Of a stretch of 64,000 bases of DNA, positions 8,226 to 17,615 are shown piece after piece. A program made the position numbers and the translations under genes. Source of the DNA: Chitinophaga niabensis. Lineage in GTDB: Bacteria; Bacteroidota; Bacteroidia; Chitinophagales; Chitinophagaceae. Where the stretch lies: NCBI RefSeq assembly GCF_900129465.1, contig NZ_FSRA01000001.1, positions 1,302,001-1,366,000 of the forward strand, in the 5' to 3' direction. Every line of letters begins with the position of its first letter. The first letter of the stretch is position 1. The notes under the pieces are model-generated. The model was not told the origin of the DNA, ran no database searches, and was given only the letters and a program-made list of their open reading frames with translations.

Positions 8226-9707
8226 GTATTTCCGCACGATAGCCAAACCTTTGTGCCATGTTTCCGTAACATCCTGCGACCATTCAAAGAAGATAATGGG
8301 CCCCAGGAACACCGCCATGAACCAGGCAGTACGCAGTATTACCCGGAGGTAATGATTTTCCGGAACAATCAGGTAATAGGCAACTACCCAGCCCAGCAGG
8401 GCCAGCAGCACCACATACAGGGTCTTCATGGTGAAGGGCTGTAACTGGTACATACGTGCCAGGAAGCTATAGCGTATAAGTGTGAAGAGGAAGATGGTGA
8501 TCAGTTGCGAAATGCCGGGGCCTGTGATGCCCAGGTGTTTAATGAACAGGTAGGTGAGGGGAACGCTCAAAGCGATCAGGATGAGGTTGGACACAAAATC
8601 AAAACGCCACATATTGGAAGTGCCAATGATCTGCCCGTTCACACCTGCGCCTAATTCTATGATCCTGCTCACGCCGTAGAAAAGAATGATGTAACGGCCT
8701 TCCCAATACAAGGGGTTTAAGCCCAGGATCTTGTAAGCGGATTCCAGGTTGAGCCAGATCATCATAAAGATCAGCAGCGAAAAAATAAGCATGGTCATGG
8801 AAGAGCGTTTATAGATCCGCTGAATGGCATGCATATCCCTGTCTTTCCAGGCTTTGGCCAGCACAGGTACGGCAATGGCCACTACGCTCCGCTGCGGTAC
8901 CTGTATCACATTGCTCACGTAAGTATTGAATTCCAGTACGGCGGTATAAGAAAGCCCTTTGGTACTGGTGATCAGCATCGCGTCTATGTTCTGTTGCACA
9001 GCATTGAAGATGCTGCCGCCAAAGATCCAGAGATTGAACGTCATCATCTTATTGGCCAGCCGCCTGGTGACGCTGCTTGTTTTGAAAGAGAAGTAAAGGG
9101 TGTCCTGCGATTTCAGGTACAATAGCAGGGCAAAAAAGAGCACGGCATATAAAAAAGCAAATGCCCAGATGAACTGTACCGTGGTGAACAGCTGGAACAC
9201 CAGTACAACGATCAGGATGGAAGTGAGGGCACGCAGTAATACTTCCTTTAAAAAGATCGGGAAAACAGACTTATAGTGGTTATAGCTGAAGTTCTCAAAG
9301 AGTGTGAACAGTAACAGGAAAAAAGAAAAAGGATAAATGAGATAGAAATATTGCAGGAATAAAGGCGCCAGCTGGTATTTGCGTTCGATCAGATCGTGGA
9401 ATACTATCGTACCTGCTGTTACGAGCAGGAAGCCCGTCATGCTTACGATCAGTACAATGCCAAAGAGGTCCCTGCGTTTGATGGGCAGATAATCCCGGTA
9501 ATATGGATAGAACTTATTGAGCAGTGTAGCCGTGCCAAAAGAGGCAAAGGCATAAAAGATCATGGAAGTGCTGAAGAAGATCCTGGTAAGGCCATATATC
9601 TCAGGAGGTACGTATGTACTGAAGAGGTAAGCATTCAAAGCACCAATAGCAAAACCTATATAGGTAATGATGGAAGAGCGGATACTTTGATTTCTGATTA
9701 TTCCCAT
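8214..9707 (-). CDS. Oligosaccharide flippase (Wzx/MATE-like polysaccharide exporter)
   Basis: 497 residues, almost wholly hydrophobic, with roughly 12-14 membrane segments. The opening SSIITYIGFAIGALNAYLFSTYVPPEIYGLTR is typical of the polysaccharide-synthesis membrane protein family. I start it at the ATG at 9707; an upstream TTG in the same frame would run into the divergent fucosyltransferase gene. Flippases of this type move lipid-linked oligosaccharides across the inner membrane. Being embedded among glycosyltransferases, it probably exports the glycan made by this locus. It is transcribed opposite to the transferases, with a 75-bp divergent gap to the GT11 gene. Confidence 0.85.
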   Translation of the reverse strand: MGIIRNQSIRSSIITYIGFAIGALNAYLFSTYVPPEIYGLTRIFFSTSMIFYAFASFGTATLLNKFYPYYRDYLPIKRRDLFGIVLIVSMTGFLLVTAGTIVFHDLIERKYQLAPLFLQYFYLIYPFSFFLLLFTLFENFSYNHYKSVFPIFLKEVLLRALTSILIVVLVFQLFTTVQFIWAFAFLYAVLFFALLLYLKSQDTLYFSFKTSSVTRRLANKMMTFNLWIFGGSIFNAVQQNIDAMLITSTKGLSYTAVLEFNTYVSNVIQVPQRSVVAIAVPVLAKAWKDRDMHAIQRIYKRSSMTMLIFSLLIFMMIWLNLESAYKILGLNPLYWEGRYIILFYGVSRIIELGAGVNGQIIGTSNMWRFDFVSNLILIALSVPLTYLFIKHLGITGPGISQLITIFLFTLIRYSFLARMYQLQPFTMKTLYVVLLALLGWVVAYYLIVPENHYLRVILRTAWFMAVFLGPIIFFEWSQDVTETWHKGLAIVRKYLRK

Positions 9708-9782
9708 AAAATTGGCTCCGGAAGCGTAATCAATAATAATGAACGCGAAAATAGATATTTTTACGGCCAAAATGAGAAAGCT

Positions 9783-10637
9783 TTGATCCTTGTTCAACTG
9801 AAAGGCGGCCTGGGCAACCAGATGTTCCAGTATGCAGCTGGCCGCTCCCTGGCTTTAAAATACCGTGTACCCCTGTTGCTGGACCCTGCCAGCTACGAAC
9901 CCCGGCAGGCCGGCATGTATGCGTTGAACGGGTTAAACATAACAGCAGCTGTAGCCGGGCCTGAAGACCTGGCAGCCTTCCGGCCCGGAACGATCGGCAA
10001 AGTACTCAACCGGGTATTGCCGGTGCAATTCCGCAGGGTCTATAAAGAGCCTCATTATGAATTCGATCCTTATTTCTTCCGGGCGAGCCCTCCTGTATAC
10101 CTGAGGGGATACTGGCAAAGCTGGCGTTATTTTGAACCCGTGCAGGATACTATCCTGAAGGATTTCACTTTCGCCATTCCTTTTTCACAACAGGTGCTGA
10201 ACAAAGCTGCTGAATTACAGGCAACGGAAAGTATTGCCATGCATTTCCGCCGGGGCGATTATACGGATGCCGCCACCGCGGCTTATCATGGGATCTGTGA
10301 ACCGGCTTATTACGATGCTGCTGCGGCATACATGCTTACACATCATCCGCAGGCGAAATTCTATATTTTTACAAACGACCCTGCCTGGGTAAAAGATAAT
10401 CTTCCGGCAGGTATTGCCTACGAGATCGTAAGCGGGGAACTGAGCCATACCCAGTATGAAGACCTCTTCCTGATGAGCCATTGCAGGCATCAGATCATTG
10501 CCAACAGTAGCTTTAGCTGGTGGGCAGCCTGGTTGAACAGGTATAAAGAGAAACGGGTAGTTGCACCTGCTAAATGGTTTGCTGTAGACACCCTGAGTGC
10601 AAAAGACCTTATTCCCGCCAGCTGGCACAGCATATAA
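9783..10637 (+). CDS. Glycosyltransferase family 11 (alpha-1,2-fucosyltransferase type), TTG start
   Basis: 284 residues from a TTG start at 9783, giving the family's normal beginning (M-ILVQLKGGLGNQMFQYAAGR). There is no in-frame ATG nearby; the only one lies far upstream, inside the flippase gene on the other strand. GAGAAAG sits 5 bp upstream as a possible ribosome site. The GDP-fucose motif HFRRGDY is at residues 154-160, followed by FYIFTNDPAWV and the conserved ANSSFSWWAAWL. GT11 enzymes transfer fucose from GDP-fucose to O-2 of galactose, making H-antigen-like termini. With the GT6 gene in the same locus, an ABO-like epitope is plausible. A GT2 gene follows 3 bp later. Confidence 0.9.
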   Translation: MILVQLKGGLGNQMFQYAAGRSLALKYRVPLLLDPASYEPRQAGMYALNGLNITAAVAGPEDLAAFRPGTIGKVLNRVLPVQFRRVYKEPHYEFDPYFFRASPPVYLRGYWQSWRYFEPVQDTILKDFTFAIPFSQQVLNKAAELQATESIAMHFRRGDYTDAATAAYHGICEPAYYDAAAAYMLTHHPQAKFYIFTNDPAWVKDNLPAGIAYEIVSGELSHTQYEDLFLMSHCRHQIIANSSFSWWAAWLNRYKEKRVVAPAKWFAVDTLSAKDLIPASWHSI

Positions 10638-10640
10638 CAT

Positions 10641-11453
10641 ATGTCCGGATCACCACTCATATCAGTTCTATTACCGGTCTATAACAGTGCCGCGTTCATT
10701 GCAGCTACCCTGCAAAGCATCCTTGCGCAAACGGAAGGGAACTTTGAATTGCTGGTGCTCAACGACGGTTCAACGGATGAAAGTGAACAGCTGATCCGGT
10801 CTTTTTCGGATAGCCGGATACGTTATTTCCATCATCCCAATATGGGACTGGTGGGTACGCTGAACCGCGGGATCGCAGAAGCCAGGGGCACTTATATTGC
10901 CCGGATAGATGCGGATGATATCTGCCTGCCCGAACGTTTTGCCAAACAGGCTGCCTGGCTGGAAGCCTATCCGCAAACGGCACTGGTTGGCTGCTTTATC
11001 ACTTTTATTAATGAGGAAGGTGTGGAAACGGGTACCTGGCCGGCAGACCGGGATAATTATACCGCCACACAAATAACCCAAACGCTGCCTTACATCAATT
11101 GTATGGCGCACCCGGGTATTATGATAAGAACGGCCGTATTAAAACAATATTTGTACAATCCTGCACAGCAGCATATAGAAGATTATGATCTCTGGCTGCG
11201 CATGCAGGCGGAGGGAGAAGTGATGGAGAAAGTACCGGAAACATTATTGCTTTACCGGGTACACAGTGCGTCTGTCACCGCTGTGAATATCAAACGGCAG
11301 AACCTTTTCTTTAAACAGTTCCATTGCAAAAGACGTTACCTGGCAGCCAGGCTGGCGAAAGGCCGCTTCAATGGTTTTGATGCCAGGGTAGTGGCGGGCA
11401 TGTGCAAAGATGGTATCACAGGTATCGTTAAATGGATCAAACAAAGGATGTAA
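10641..11453 (+). CDS. Glycosyltransferase family 2
   Basis: 270 residues, GT-A fold. Visible motifs are ISVLLPVYNSAAFIAATLQSIL, LLVLNDGSTDES, the metal/UDP-sugar motif ARIDADDICLPERF, and the acceptor-side EDYDLWLRM with LLYRVHSASVT. It transfers a sugar from a nucleotide donor; the sugar cannot be told from sequence. It is soluble or peripherally bound. It starts 3 bp after the GT11 gene and ends in TAATG, sharing the A with the start of the next gene, so it sits in the middle of a coupled run of four transferases. Confidence 0.9.
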   Translation: MSGSPLISVLLPVYNSAAFIAATLQSILAQTEGNFELLVLNDGSTDESEQLIRSFSDSRIRYFHHPNMGLVGTLNRGIAEARGTYIARIDADDICLPERFAKQAAWLEAYPQTALVGCFITFINEEGVETGTWPADRDNYTATQITQTLPYINCMAHPGIMIRTAVLKQYLYNPAQQHIEDYDLWLRMQAEGEVMEKVPETLLLYRVHSASVTAVNIKRQNLFFKQFHCKRRYLAARLAKGRFNGFDARVVAGMCKDGITGIVKWIKQRM

Positions 11454-12613
11454 TGTATCAGTGGCTCATTTTAAAAAGACGGATAGAAGGGATCTTTATT
11501 TTCCCGTTTGCCTTACTGGGCAGACTGATAGCATATTTCAGACCATTGCCTGAAGAATACGATCTCTTTTTGTTCTTTCCCTTTTACCATGTGGGCGGTG
11601 CGGAAAAAGTACACAGTGAAATAGCACAGTTATTCCCGGAGAAAAAGGTGATCATCTTCTTCACCAAAAGATCCGTGAACGATGCCATGCTGCCGAAGTT
11701 TAAAGGTAGCAACATCACCATCCGGAATATTTCCCGTTATACGGATAACAAGTACCTGTACTTTAATAACCTGGTCTTCCGCGGTATCATTGCTGCTTAT
11801 ATCAGCAGGCAGGTGAAAGCCCCTGTGGTGTTTAACGGGCAATGTAATTTCGCCTATAAGCTCAGTCCGCATGTACCGGCCCGTATCCGGCAGGTAGAGC
11901 TTATTCATTCTTTCTGTAGTTTTTCTTATATCCGTATTCCTTTTATTCCTTTTTATACAGCAACGGTAATGATCAGCCGCGATAGTATACGGGAACATAT
12001 TGCTTTGTATAAAGCGTATAAGATCCCTAAAAGCTATGCTGATAAGATACAACTGGTGATGAACGGGATACCGTTACCGGCAGTGCAACCGCCAAGGCCT
12101 TCCAACCTGATGCTTTACGTGGGCCGCGGCACTGCGGAAAAACGCCCATACCTCGTGGCCCGCATTGCACAGCAGGCAAAGACCATCGCCGGTTTTATGG
12201 GTGCGGTGGAGGAAGCCATCCCTGCAGAATTGCGCACTTATTGCCATTTTTACGGGGAGCAAACAGATGCTGTTGCCATAGACCGCATCTACCGCGAACA
12301 CCAGGTGATTGTGATCACTTCTTCCCGGGAAGGTTTCCCGATGGTGATCATGGAAGCGATGGCGCGCGGACTGGCTGTGCTGTCAACAGATGTGGGAGAT
12401 ATTCCGTATCATGTGAAGAACGGGGAGAACGGTTTTCTGCTGGACCATACCAAAAAAGAAAAAGAACTCGTAAGCCTGGCGGCAGACCTGCTGGAGATCT
12501 GGCAATCAGATCCCTCACTGCTGGAAACCATTGCCCGGAACAATATCGCCTATGCGCAGGAACATTTTGGCATGAACGACTTTGCGCAGGCCTATCGTAA
12601 GCTGTTATTATGA
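11453..12613 (+). CDS. Glycosyltransferase family 4 (group 1)
   Basis: 386 residues from the ATG at 11453, which overlaps the upstream TAA as TAATG and has AAAGGATG just before it. An ATG at 11432 would add 7 residues and overlap the upstream gene more. The GT-B fold is shown by HVGGAEKVHSEIAQLFP in the N-terminal half. In the C-terminal half are YVGRGTAEKRPYLV and the nucleotide-binding EGFPMVIMEAMARG (two Glu spaced by seven) followed by VLSTDVGDIPYHV. A hydrophobic N-terminal segment (EGIFIFPFALLGRLIAYF) may anchor it at the inner membrane. Presumed role: adding a sugar to the lipid-linked glycan of this locus. Confidence 0.88.
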   Translation: MYQWLILKRRIEGIFIFPFALLGRLIAYFRPLPEEYDLFLFFPFYHVGGAEKVHSEIAQLFPEKKVIIFFTKRSVNDAMLPKFKGSNITIRNISRYTDNKYLYFNNLVFRGIIAAYISRQVKAPVVFNGQCNFAYKLSPHVPARIRQVELIHSFCSFSYIRIPFIPFYTATVMISRDSIREHIALYKAYKIPKSYADKIQLVMNGIPLPAVQPPRPSNLMLYVGRGTAEKRPYLVARIAQQAKTIAGFMGAVEEAIPAELRTYCHFYGEQTDAVAIDRIYREHQVIVITSSREGFPMVIMEAMARGLAVLSTDVGDIPYHVKNGENGFLLDHTKKEKELVSLAADLLEIWQSDPSLLETIARNNIAYAQEHFGMNDFAQAYRKLLL

Positions 12614-13527
12614 AGCAATTATCCATCATCATCATCACGTATAACCGCCCGGAAGACCTGGGAATACTGCTGCGTAATATTACGGAGCAGCAACAGGCTG
12701 CGGAGTTACTGGAAGAAGTGATCATCATCAATAATGCTTCCACGGCAGACTATGGCCCGGTAGAACAATTCATTGCCGCACATCCGGAGATCCCTTTCCG
12801 TTACCAGTATTCGCAGGAGAACCTGGGTGTGGCCAGGGGACGTAATGCAGGGATAACACAGGCAAAAGCACCTTTGCTGGTAACGATAGATGATGATGCC
12901 TGGTTCAGGGATAAAGATGCGCTGGTGCAGATCGTGGCTGCCTTTCATGCTGCTTACCTTACCTCTAATAACACCGGCATCCTTTGTTTTAAAGTACTGT
13001 ATGCCAGTACCGGGCAAATGCAGGTGAATGCTTTTCCGCACAAACAATTTGAAGCGTATAAAGATAAAGCACAGTTCCTGGCCCCATATTACATTGGCTG
13101 CGGGCATGCCATCCGAAAAGAAGTGTATGATAAAGCAGGTTTATACCCTGTAGATTTCTTTTATGGTATGGAAGAATATGATCTTAGCTACCGGGTCATC
13201 AACCTGGGTTATTCCATAGCATATACGGCAGACATTGTAGTGCTGCATAATGAATCTCCGCTGGGGCGTACGCCGCAGATGATCAAAATGAAGATGTTGT
13301 GGATCAACAAAAGTAAAGTGGCCTACCGTTATCTGCCTTTTGTTTACTTTATCAGCACGGCGGCTATGTGGTCCCTTGAATTCCTGCAAAAGAGTGCCTG
13401 GAACTGGACGGAGTGGTTCAAGGGCTGGATAGAGATCATCCGGATACCAGGCAAAGAAAAGCGGCAGCCATTACATGCTGCCGCCCGGAAATATCTGAAG
13501 GCTGTAAAAGCCCGTTTGTGGTATTAA
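12610..13527 (+). CDS. Glycosyltransferase family 2
   Basis: 305 residues. The motifs SIIIITYNRPEDLGILLRNI, VIIINNAST, ENLGVARGRNAGI and TIDDDAWFRD define a GT2 enzyme, and MEEYDLSYRVINLGY is the acceptor-side motif. This arrangement is close to rhamnosyl- or galactofuranosyl-type GT2 proteins, but the donor is not certain. It overlaps the GT4 gene by ATGA and is the last gene of the coupled transferase run. Its 3' end overlaps the convergent YfhO-like gene by 4 bp. Confidence 0.88.
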   Translation: MKQLSIIIITYNRPEDLGILLRNITEQQQAAELLEEVIIINNASTADYGPVEQFIAAHPEIPFRYQYSQENLGVARGRNAGITQAKAPLLVTIDDDAWFRDKDALVQIVAAFHAAYLTSNNTGILCFKVLYASTGQMQVNAFPHKQFEAYKDKAQFLAPYYIGCGHAIRKEVYDKAGLYPVDFFYGMEEYDLSYRVINLGYSIAYTADIVVLHNESPLGRTPQMIKMKMLWINKSKVAYRYLPFVYFISTAAMWSLEFLQKSAWNWTEWFKGWIEIIRIPGKEKRQPLHAAARKYLKAVKARLWY

Positions 13528-16007
13528 GCTTGTTGTGATTTCACACTTTTCCTTATTTCAAATGCAATAGCACCTGCCAGTATTAACAGCATTAATATGG
13601 AGGACCAGCGTGTGATGGCATTACCGAGGTAATAAGAGCGCGGCTCAAATTTCATTTCTATCTTATGATCGCCTGCGGGTATTTTCACACCACGCAACAG
13701 GTAGTTCACCCGAACGATCTCATCTTTCTTGCCATCTATATATACATTCCAGCCGGCAGGATAGTAAATATCAGAGAATACCGCAAAACCTGGTTTACTG
13801 TTGGAGCTTGTATAATCCAGCTGATTTAAACCGTATTTCGTGAGTTTAATACGACTGCTGGAATCTTTAGCCGGTGCGAGGCCATTGAGTTCCGGTTTGA
13901 ACCGAACATCTATTACGGCAGCATGATCGGTGGGCAGGCTGTCCAGCGCTTTCATTTCATCGTCTGCATTTTTTGCCCATACAAGGCTGTCTACAAACCA
14001 CGCATTACCTAATGCACCGGGGTTTACCTGGTAAGCCAGCTGCTGCTGCCCTTGTGGATTATTATCTGCAAAGATGATGTATTTGGCATTCAGCATATTG
14101 ATCACGTGCGGATTGCCTTTGCTGATCTGATGATCTATCAGGTCCTGGAAGCGCGCGAGTTTCACCGGGCTGTAACCGCCTACTGACCTGTGATGATAAG
14201 AACTCATGGCATCCATGAAATTAACGGTGTTGAATACACGGTAGTAAGGATCCGTATCCTGCTTGATAGCCTGGTCTACCGGGCTGGGAGCAAAGGAGCT
14301 TTTATAATCGGTAGGTGTTACGTAGAACCTTTTACCCAGGTAACGGCTATCTATCAGCATCTGGTCCAGCGCTACGATGATCGTGAGCGCGGCCAGGAAC
14401 TGGCCCATCTGGATCTTCTGTTTAATGAAAGCCCAGATCAAACCAGCAGAGAGTAATATGATTGCCAGGGTACGGAAAGTATCTATCCGCATCAGTGAAG
14501 CACGGTCCTCTATCATGGCATTCAATAAGGTATCCATAGCTTGCGGGTTACCGCCGGTGAATTGCTGATAGAAACCTTTTGCAGGGTCTGTGGCAGAGCT
14601 GAAATCCAGCATGCCAAAAGAAGCTACCAGCAACAGCAGGCAAAGGCCGCCGGTGATATATACCGTTTTCTTGAGTTGCTTCAGCAGCAGGTCTTTATTG
14701 ATGGCGTTGGTCACCACATCGTTCAATGCCCAGCAGGCCAGGAAGGGTACCAGCAATTGTGGTAATACCAATGCCTGGGAAGGTGCACGGAACTTGTTGT
14801 ATAAAGGAAGGTGATCAAAAATGAAATAGTTGAAGATGGCGAAATGATCGCCCCAGGCCAGGAATACACCCAGTATACAGCCTGCAAGGATCCACCATTT
14901 GTGAAAGCTCTTCACCACAAAGAGCGCCAGTACAAACAGGAAAATGATCACGGCGCCCCAGTAGATACCGCCATCCACCATAGGTTGCGGCCCCCAGTAA
15001 CGCGGCATGTTCTCTACGATCTGTTCAGCCTGAACCTGTGGTACGCCCAATTGGGTGATAGCTTTATAGGTTTTGCTGGAAGTACTCAGCGGTCCGTAAG
15101 TAGGGCCGCCATATAAGTTGGGAGAGAGGATAGTGAGTGTTTCAAAAGGCCCCTGGCTCCATTGGAAAGCATATCCTTTATCCAGGCCGCCGGCAGATTT
15201 ATCACTTTCCTGGCCCGGAGGGGGTGTTAATTCAGAATGCCCGCCACGCATGGTGAACTTGCTGAATTCAGTGGTGGTCCATATGCTTACAGTAGAAGGT
15301 AATACGGACAAAGCACCAAAGAAAAGCAGCACGGCAGTGGCTTTAACATATTGCGGCACCTGCTTCTGGCGGATAGCATTTACAAGATGTGCAATACCAA
15401 TGAACAGGCAAAGCAGCAGCATATAATATACCATCTGGTAGTGGCCCGAGGTGATCATGAGGCAAAGGGTGATACAGGTAATGATGCCCCCGATCAGGTA
15501 CCGGCCCCGGTAGGTGAGGAGGATCCCCGCCAGTAAAGGCGCCATATAGGCGATCGTGAACATCTTGGTATCGTGCCCTGCAGATATAATGATAGGCGTA
15601 TAAGAAGCAAAAGCAAAGGCAATAGCGCCGAGAATGGTCACCCATTGGCGGAAACGCATCACCTGCAAAAGGATATAGAATCCCAGCATGGCCAGGAAAA
15701 AGAAATTCACCGGCTTAGGCAAACCCAGGGTGAGCAGGGTATGCAGGTGATAGGTGTAGTTATCCTGTGCCATGAAGATCTGGTAAGTAGGCATCCCGCC
15801 AAACATGGCGTTGGTCCAGATAGGATTGATACCGGTACTATCTTTATAGGCACGGGCCTCCTGGCTCATGGCCTGCCATTGAACGGTATCGTGCTGTTTG
15901 ATCTCCAGCCCATTCAATACCGGAAAGCAAAATACGAAAGACAATGCCAGGAAAATAAGGATGGCATACACATGCGGAAGAACAGCTTTTTGCCAGTTTT
16001 GCTTCAT
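13524..16007 (-). CDS. YfhO-family polytopic membrane protein
   Basis: 827 residues from the ATG at 16007; a TTG 33 bp upstream in the same frame is less likely. The first ~550 residues are mostly membrane helices with conserved loops (FCFPVLNGLEIKQHDTVQWQAM, NPIWTNAMFGGMPTYQ). The C-terminal ~250 residues form a soluble domain ending in YPAGWNVYIDGK, LRGVKIPAGDHKIEMKFEP and a final helix. This is the YfhO layout, a GT-C-like family linked in Firmicutes to glycosylation of cell-wall polymers. Position next to the glycan locus fits such a job, but no substrate can be named. Confidence 0.85.
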   Translation of the reverse strand: MKQNWQKAVLPHVYAILIFLALSFVFCFPVLNGLEIKQHDTVQWQAMSQEARAYKDSTGINPIWTNAMFGGMPTYQIFMAQDNYTYHLHTLLTLGLPKPVNFFFLAMLGFYILLQVMRFRQWVTILGAIAFAFASYTPIIISAGHDTKMFTIAYMAPLLAGILLTYRGRYLIGGIITCITLCLMITSGHYQMVYYMLLLCLFIGIAHLVNAIRQKQVPQYVKATAVLLFFGALSVLPSTVSIWTTTEFSKFTMRGGHSELTPPPGQESDKSAGGLDKGYAFQWSQGPFETLTILSPNLYGGPTYGPLSTSSKTYKAITQLGVPQVQAEQIVENMPRYWGPQPMVDGGIYWGAVIIFLFVLALFVVKSFHKWWILAGCILGVFLAWGDHFAIFNYFIFDHLPLYNKFRAPSQALVLPQLLVPFLACWALNDVVTNAINKDLLLKQLKKTVYITGGLCLLLLVASFGMLDFSSATDPAKGFYQQFTGGNPQAMDTLLNAMIEDRASLMRIDTFRTLAIILLSAGLIWAFIKQKIQMGQFLAALTIIVALDQMLIDSRYLGKRFYVTPTDYKSSFAPSPVDQAIKQDTDPYYRVFNTVNFMDAMSSYHHRSVGGYSPVKLARFQDLIDHQISKGNPHVINMLNAKYIIFADNNPQGQQQLAYQVNPGALGNAWFVDSLVWAKNADDEMKALDSLPTDHAAVIDVRFKPELNGLAPAKDSSSRIKLTKYGLNQLDYTSSNSKPGFAVFSDIYYPAGWNVYIDGKKDEIVRVNYLLRGVKIPAGDHKIEMKFEPRSYYLGNAITRWSSILMLLILAGAIAFEIRKSVKSQQA

Positions 16008-16069
16008 CGGGTATTTCAGGTTTAATTTTAAAGAATCCAAAATAACTGTATTTTATCGGAAATTTCAAT

Positions 16070-16351
16070 ATGAGTTGGCTACGTTTCCTGTTAAAGTTCA
16101 GCTTTATCTGTAATTGCTGTTATTTAATAGGGTTTATCATCAGAATGGTGGAGTATACAGATTCTTATCAGCATGTGGTGAAACACATCATGGTATTGGG
16201 CGGGCTGGTAGCTGCACCCCTTAATATCATCACCTGCCTCCTGACCACTATCTTATTATTAGCCCGGAAAGTACAGTGGGCAAATGTCCACCCTTATATT
16301 TTTATGCTGAATGTAATTATATTGCTGATCCAATTGGAACTGTTCATATGA
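16070..16351 (+). CDS. Small conserved-looking membrane protein
   Basis: 93 residues with three likely membrane helices (about residues 7-25, 40-64 and 75-92). I do not recognise a family. It is translated as a unit with the next gene: its stop TGA overlaps the ATG of the queuosine-precursor transporter as ATGA. The upstream 62 bp are divergent from the YfhO-like gene. Confidence 0.6.
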   Translation: MSWLRFLLKFSFICNCCYLIGFIIRMVEYTDSYQHVVKHIMVLGGLVAAPLNIITCLLTTILLLARKVQWANVHPYIFMLNVIILLIQLELFI

Positions 16352-17145
16352 TAATCAATATTTTAAAGGATAAACCAACGAAGCTGTTTGTAATACTGAG
16401 TGGCATCTTTGTGGCCAATGCACTTATTGCGGAAATAATAGGCGTAAAGATCTTTTCCCTGGAAGCTACACTGGGCCTGGCGCCCACTAACCTCAAGATC
16501 TTCGGGGATGTATATAACTTCAGCATGACGGCAGGGGTATTGCTCTGGCCGGTGGTGTTCATTATGACGGATATCATCAATGAATATTACGGTATGAAAG
16601 GGGTGCGCTTCCTTTCCATGATGGCAGCCTTCCTGATCGTTTTCGCCTTTCTTATTTTCTTCTGGGCCATCCGTTTAACACCGGCGGATTTCTTTGTGAG
16701 CAGTAAGGTAAATTCAGGTGTACCGGATATGGATAAGGCTTATCAGCAGATCCTGGGGCAAAGTTCCCTGATCATCATCGGTTCTCTCACCGCCTTCCTG
16801 GTGGGGCAGCTGGTGGATGTATTTGCTTTTCACAGGATCAAAAAAGTAACAGGGGAGAAGAAGATCTGGCTGCGTGCCACCGGTTCCACTCTCATTTCCC
16901 AGCTGATAGACAGCTTTGTGGTGTTGTTCATCGCTTTTTACCTGGGGCCCAGGATCTATAATCCCAACGGGGATTTTGTATGGCCGCTCAGCCTGGTGTT
17001 AAGTGTTTGTGTGATCAATTACATTTATAAATTTGCAGTCGCTATCCTGTTAACGCCGGTGATCTACTGGATCCACGGGATCATAGAACGTTACCTGGGC
17101 CATAACAAGGCCGCAGAAATGAAACAAATGGCAATGAATAATTAA
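16348..17145 (+). CDS. yhhQ: Queuosine-precursor transporter, YhhQ family
   Basis: 265 residues, six or so membrane helices. The family signature is clear: FVANALIAEIIGVKIF, WPVVFIMTDIINEYYGMKGVR, GQLVDVFAFHRIKKVTG and STLISQLIDSFVVLFIAFYLG. YhhQ proteins import queuosine precursors (preQ0/preQ1) across the inner membrane for tRNA modification. The ATG at 16348 overlaps the stop of the small upstream membrane protein (ATGA); a longer reading would run through that gene. A Nudix gene follows after 5 bp, so these three probably form one transcript. Confidence 0.9.
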   Translation: MIINILKDKPTKLFVILSGIFVANALIAEIIGVKIFSLEATLGLAPTNLKIFGDVYNFSMTAGVLLWPVVFIMTDIINEYYGMKGVRFLSMMAAFLIVFAFLIFFWAIRLTPADFFVSSKVNSGVPDMDKAYQQILGQSSLIIIGSLTAFLVGQLVDVFAFHRIKKVTGEKKIWLRATGSTLISQLIDSFVVLFIAFYLGPRIYNPNGDFVWPLSLVLSVCVINYIYKFAVAILLTPVIYWIHGIIERYLGHNKAAEMKQMAMNN

Positions 17146-17150
17146 TCAAC

Positions 17151-17606
17151 ATGTCCGATTTATTTACAGTCCGTGTATACGGGATCATGATCAATGAGAA
17201 AAAACAGGTATTGGTGAGCGACGAACACATTCGTGGCGGCTTATACACCAAGTTTCCCGGCGGTGGCCTTGAGTTTGGAGAAGGCACGCTGGAATGTATG
17301 GTAAGGGAATGGAAAGAAGAGATCAACCAGGATATTGAAGTAGTGGAACATCTTTATACCACGGACTTCTTCCAGATGAATGCATTTAACAACAAACAGC
17401 AGATCATCGCTATCTATTACCTTGTAAAAGGCATCTCACCTTTTAATATTCATACAGGCAGCAAACCATTTGACTTTGAATTGCCGGACGATCCGATGGT
17501 ACAGATAGAAGGGGTGCGCTGGATAGACTGGGAGGACTTTACAGAGGATGCGATTACACTTCCCACAGATAAAAGAGTGACTAAGATCGTGAAGGAGCGG
17601 TTCTAG
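17151..17606 (+). CDS. Nudix hydrolase
   Basis: 151 residues. The Nudix box begins GGLEFGE and runs through REWKEEI; the catalytic glutamates are present, but the glycine that usually follows REXXEE is Asn (EEINQDI). It hydrolyses a nucleoside diphosphate linked to another group; the substrate cannot be read from the sequence. It is cytoplasmic. It is the third gene of the 16070-17606 run and converges on corA with a single base between the two genes. Confidence 0.85.
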   Translation: MSDLFTVRVYGIMINEKKQVLVSDEHIRGGLYTKFPGGGLEFGEGTLECMVREWKEEINQDIEVVEHLYTTDFFQMNAFNNKQQIIAIYYLVKGISPFNIHTGSKPFDFELPDDPMVQIEGVRWIDWEDFTEDAITLPTDKRVTKIVKERF

Positions 17607-17615
17607 TTTAGAACC
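17599..17615. other. Hairpin holding both stop codons of the convergent Nudix and corA genes
   Basis: GGTTCTA and TAGAACC form a 7-bp stem with a 3-nt loop. The + strand stop TAG is in the left arm and the - strand stop TAA in the loop and right arm. There is no strong T run, so it would be a weak terminator at best. Confidence 0.4.
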
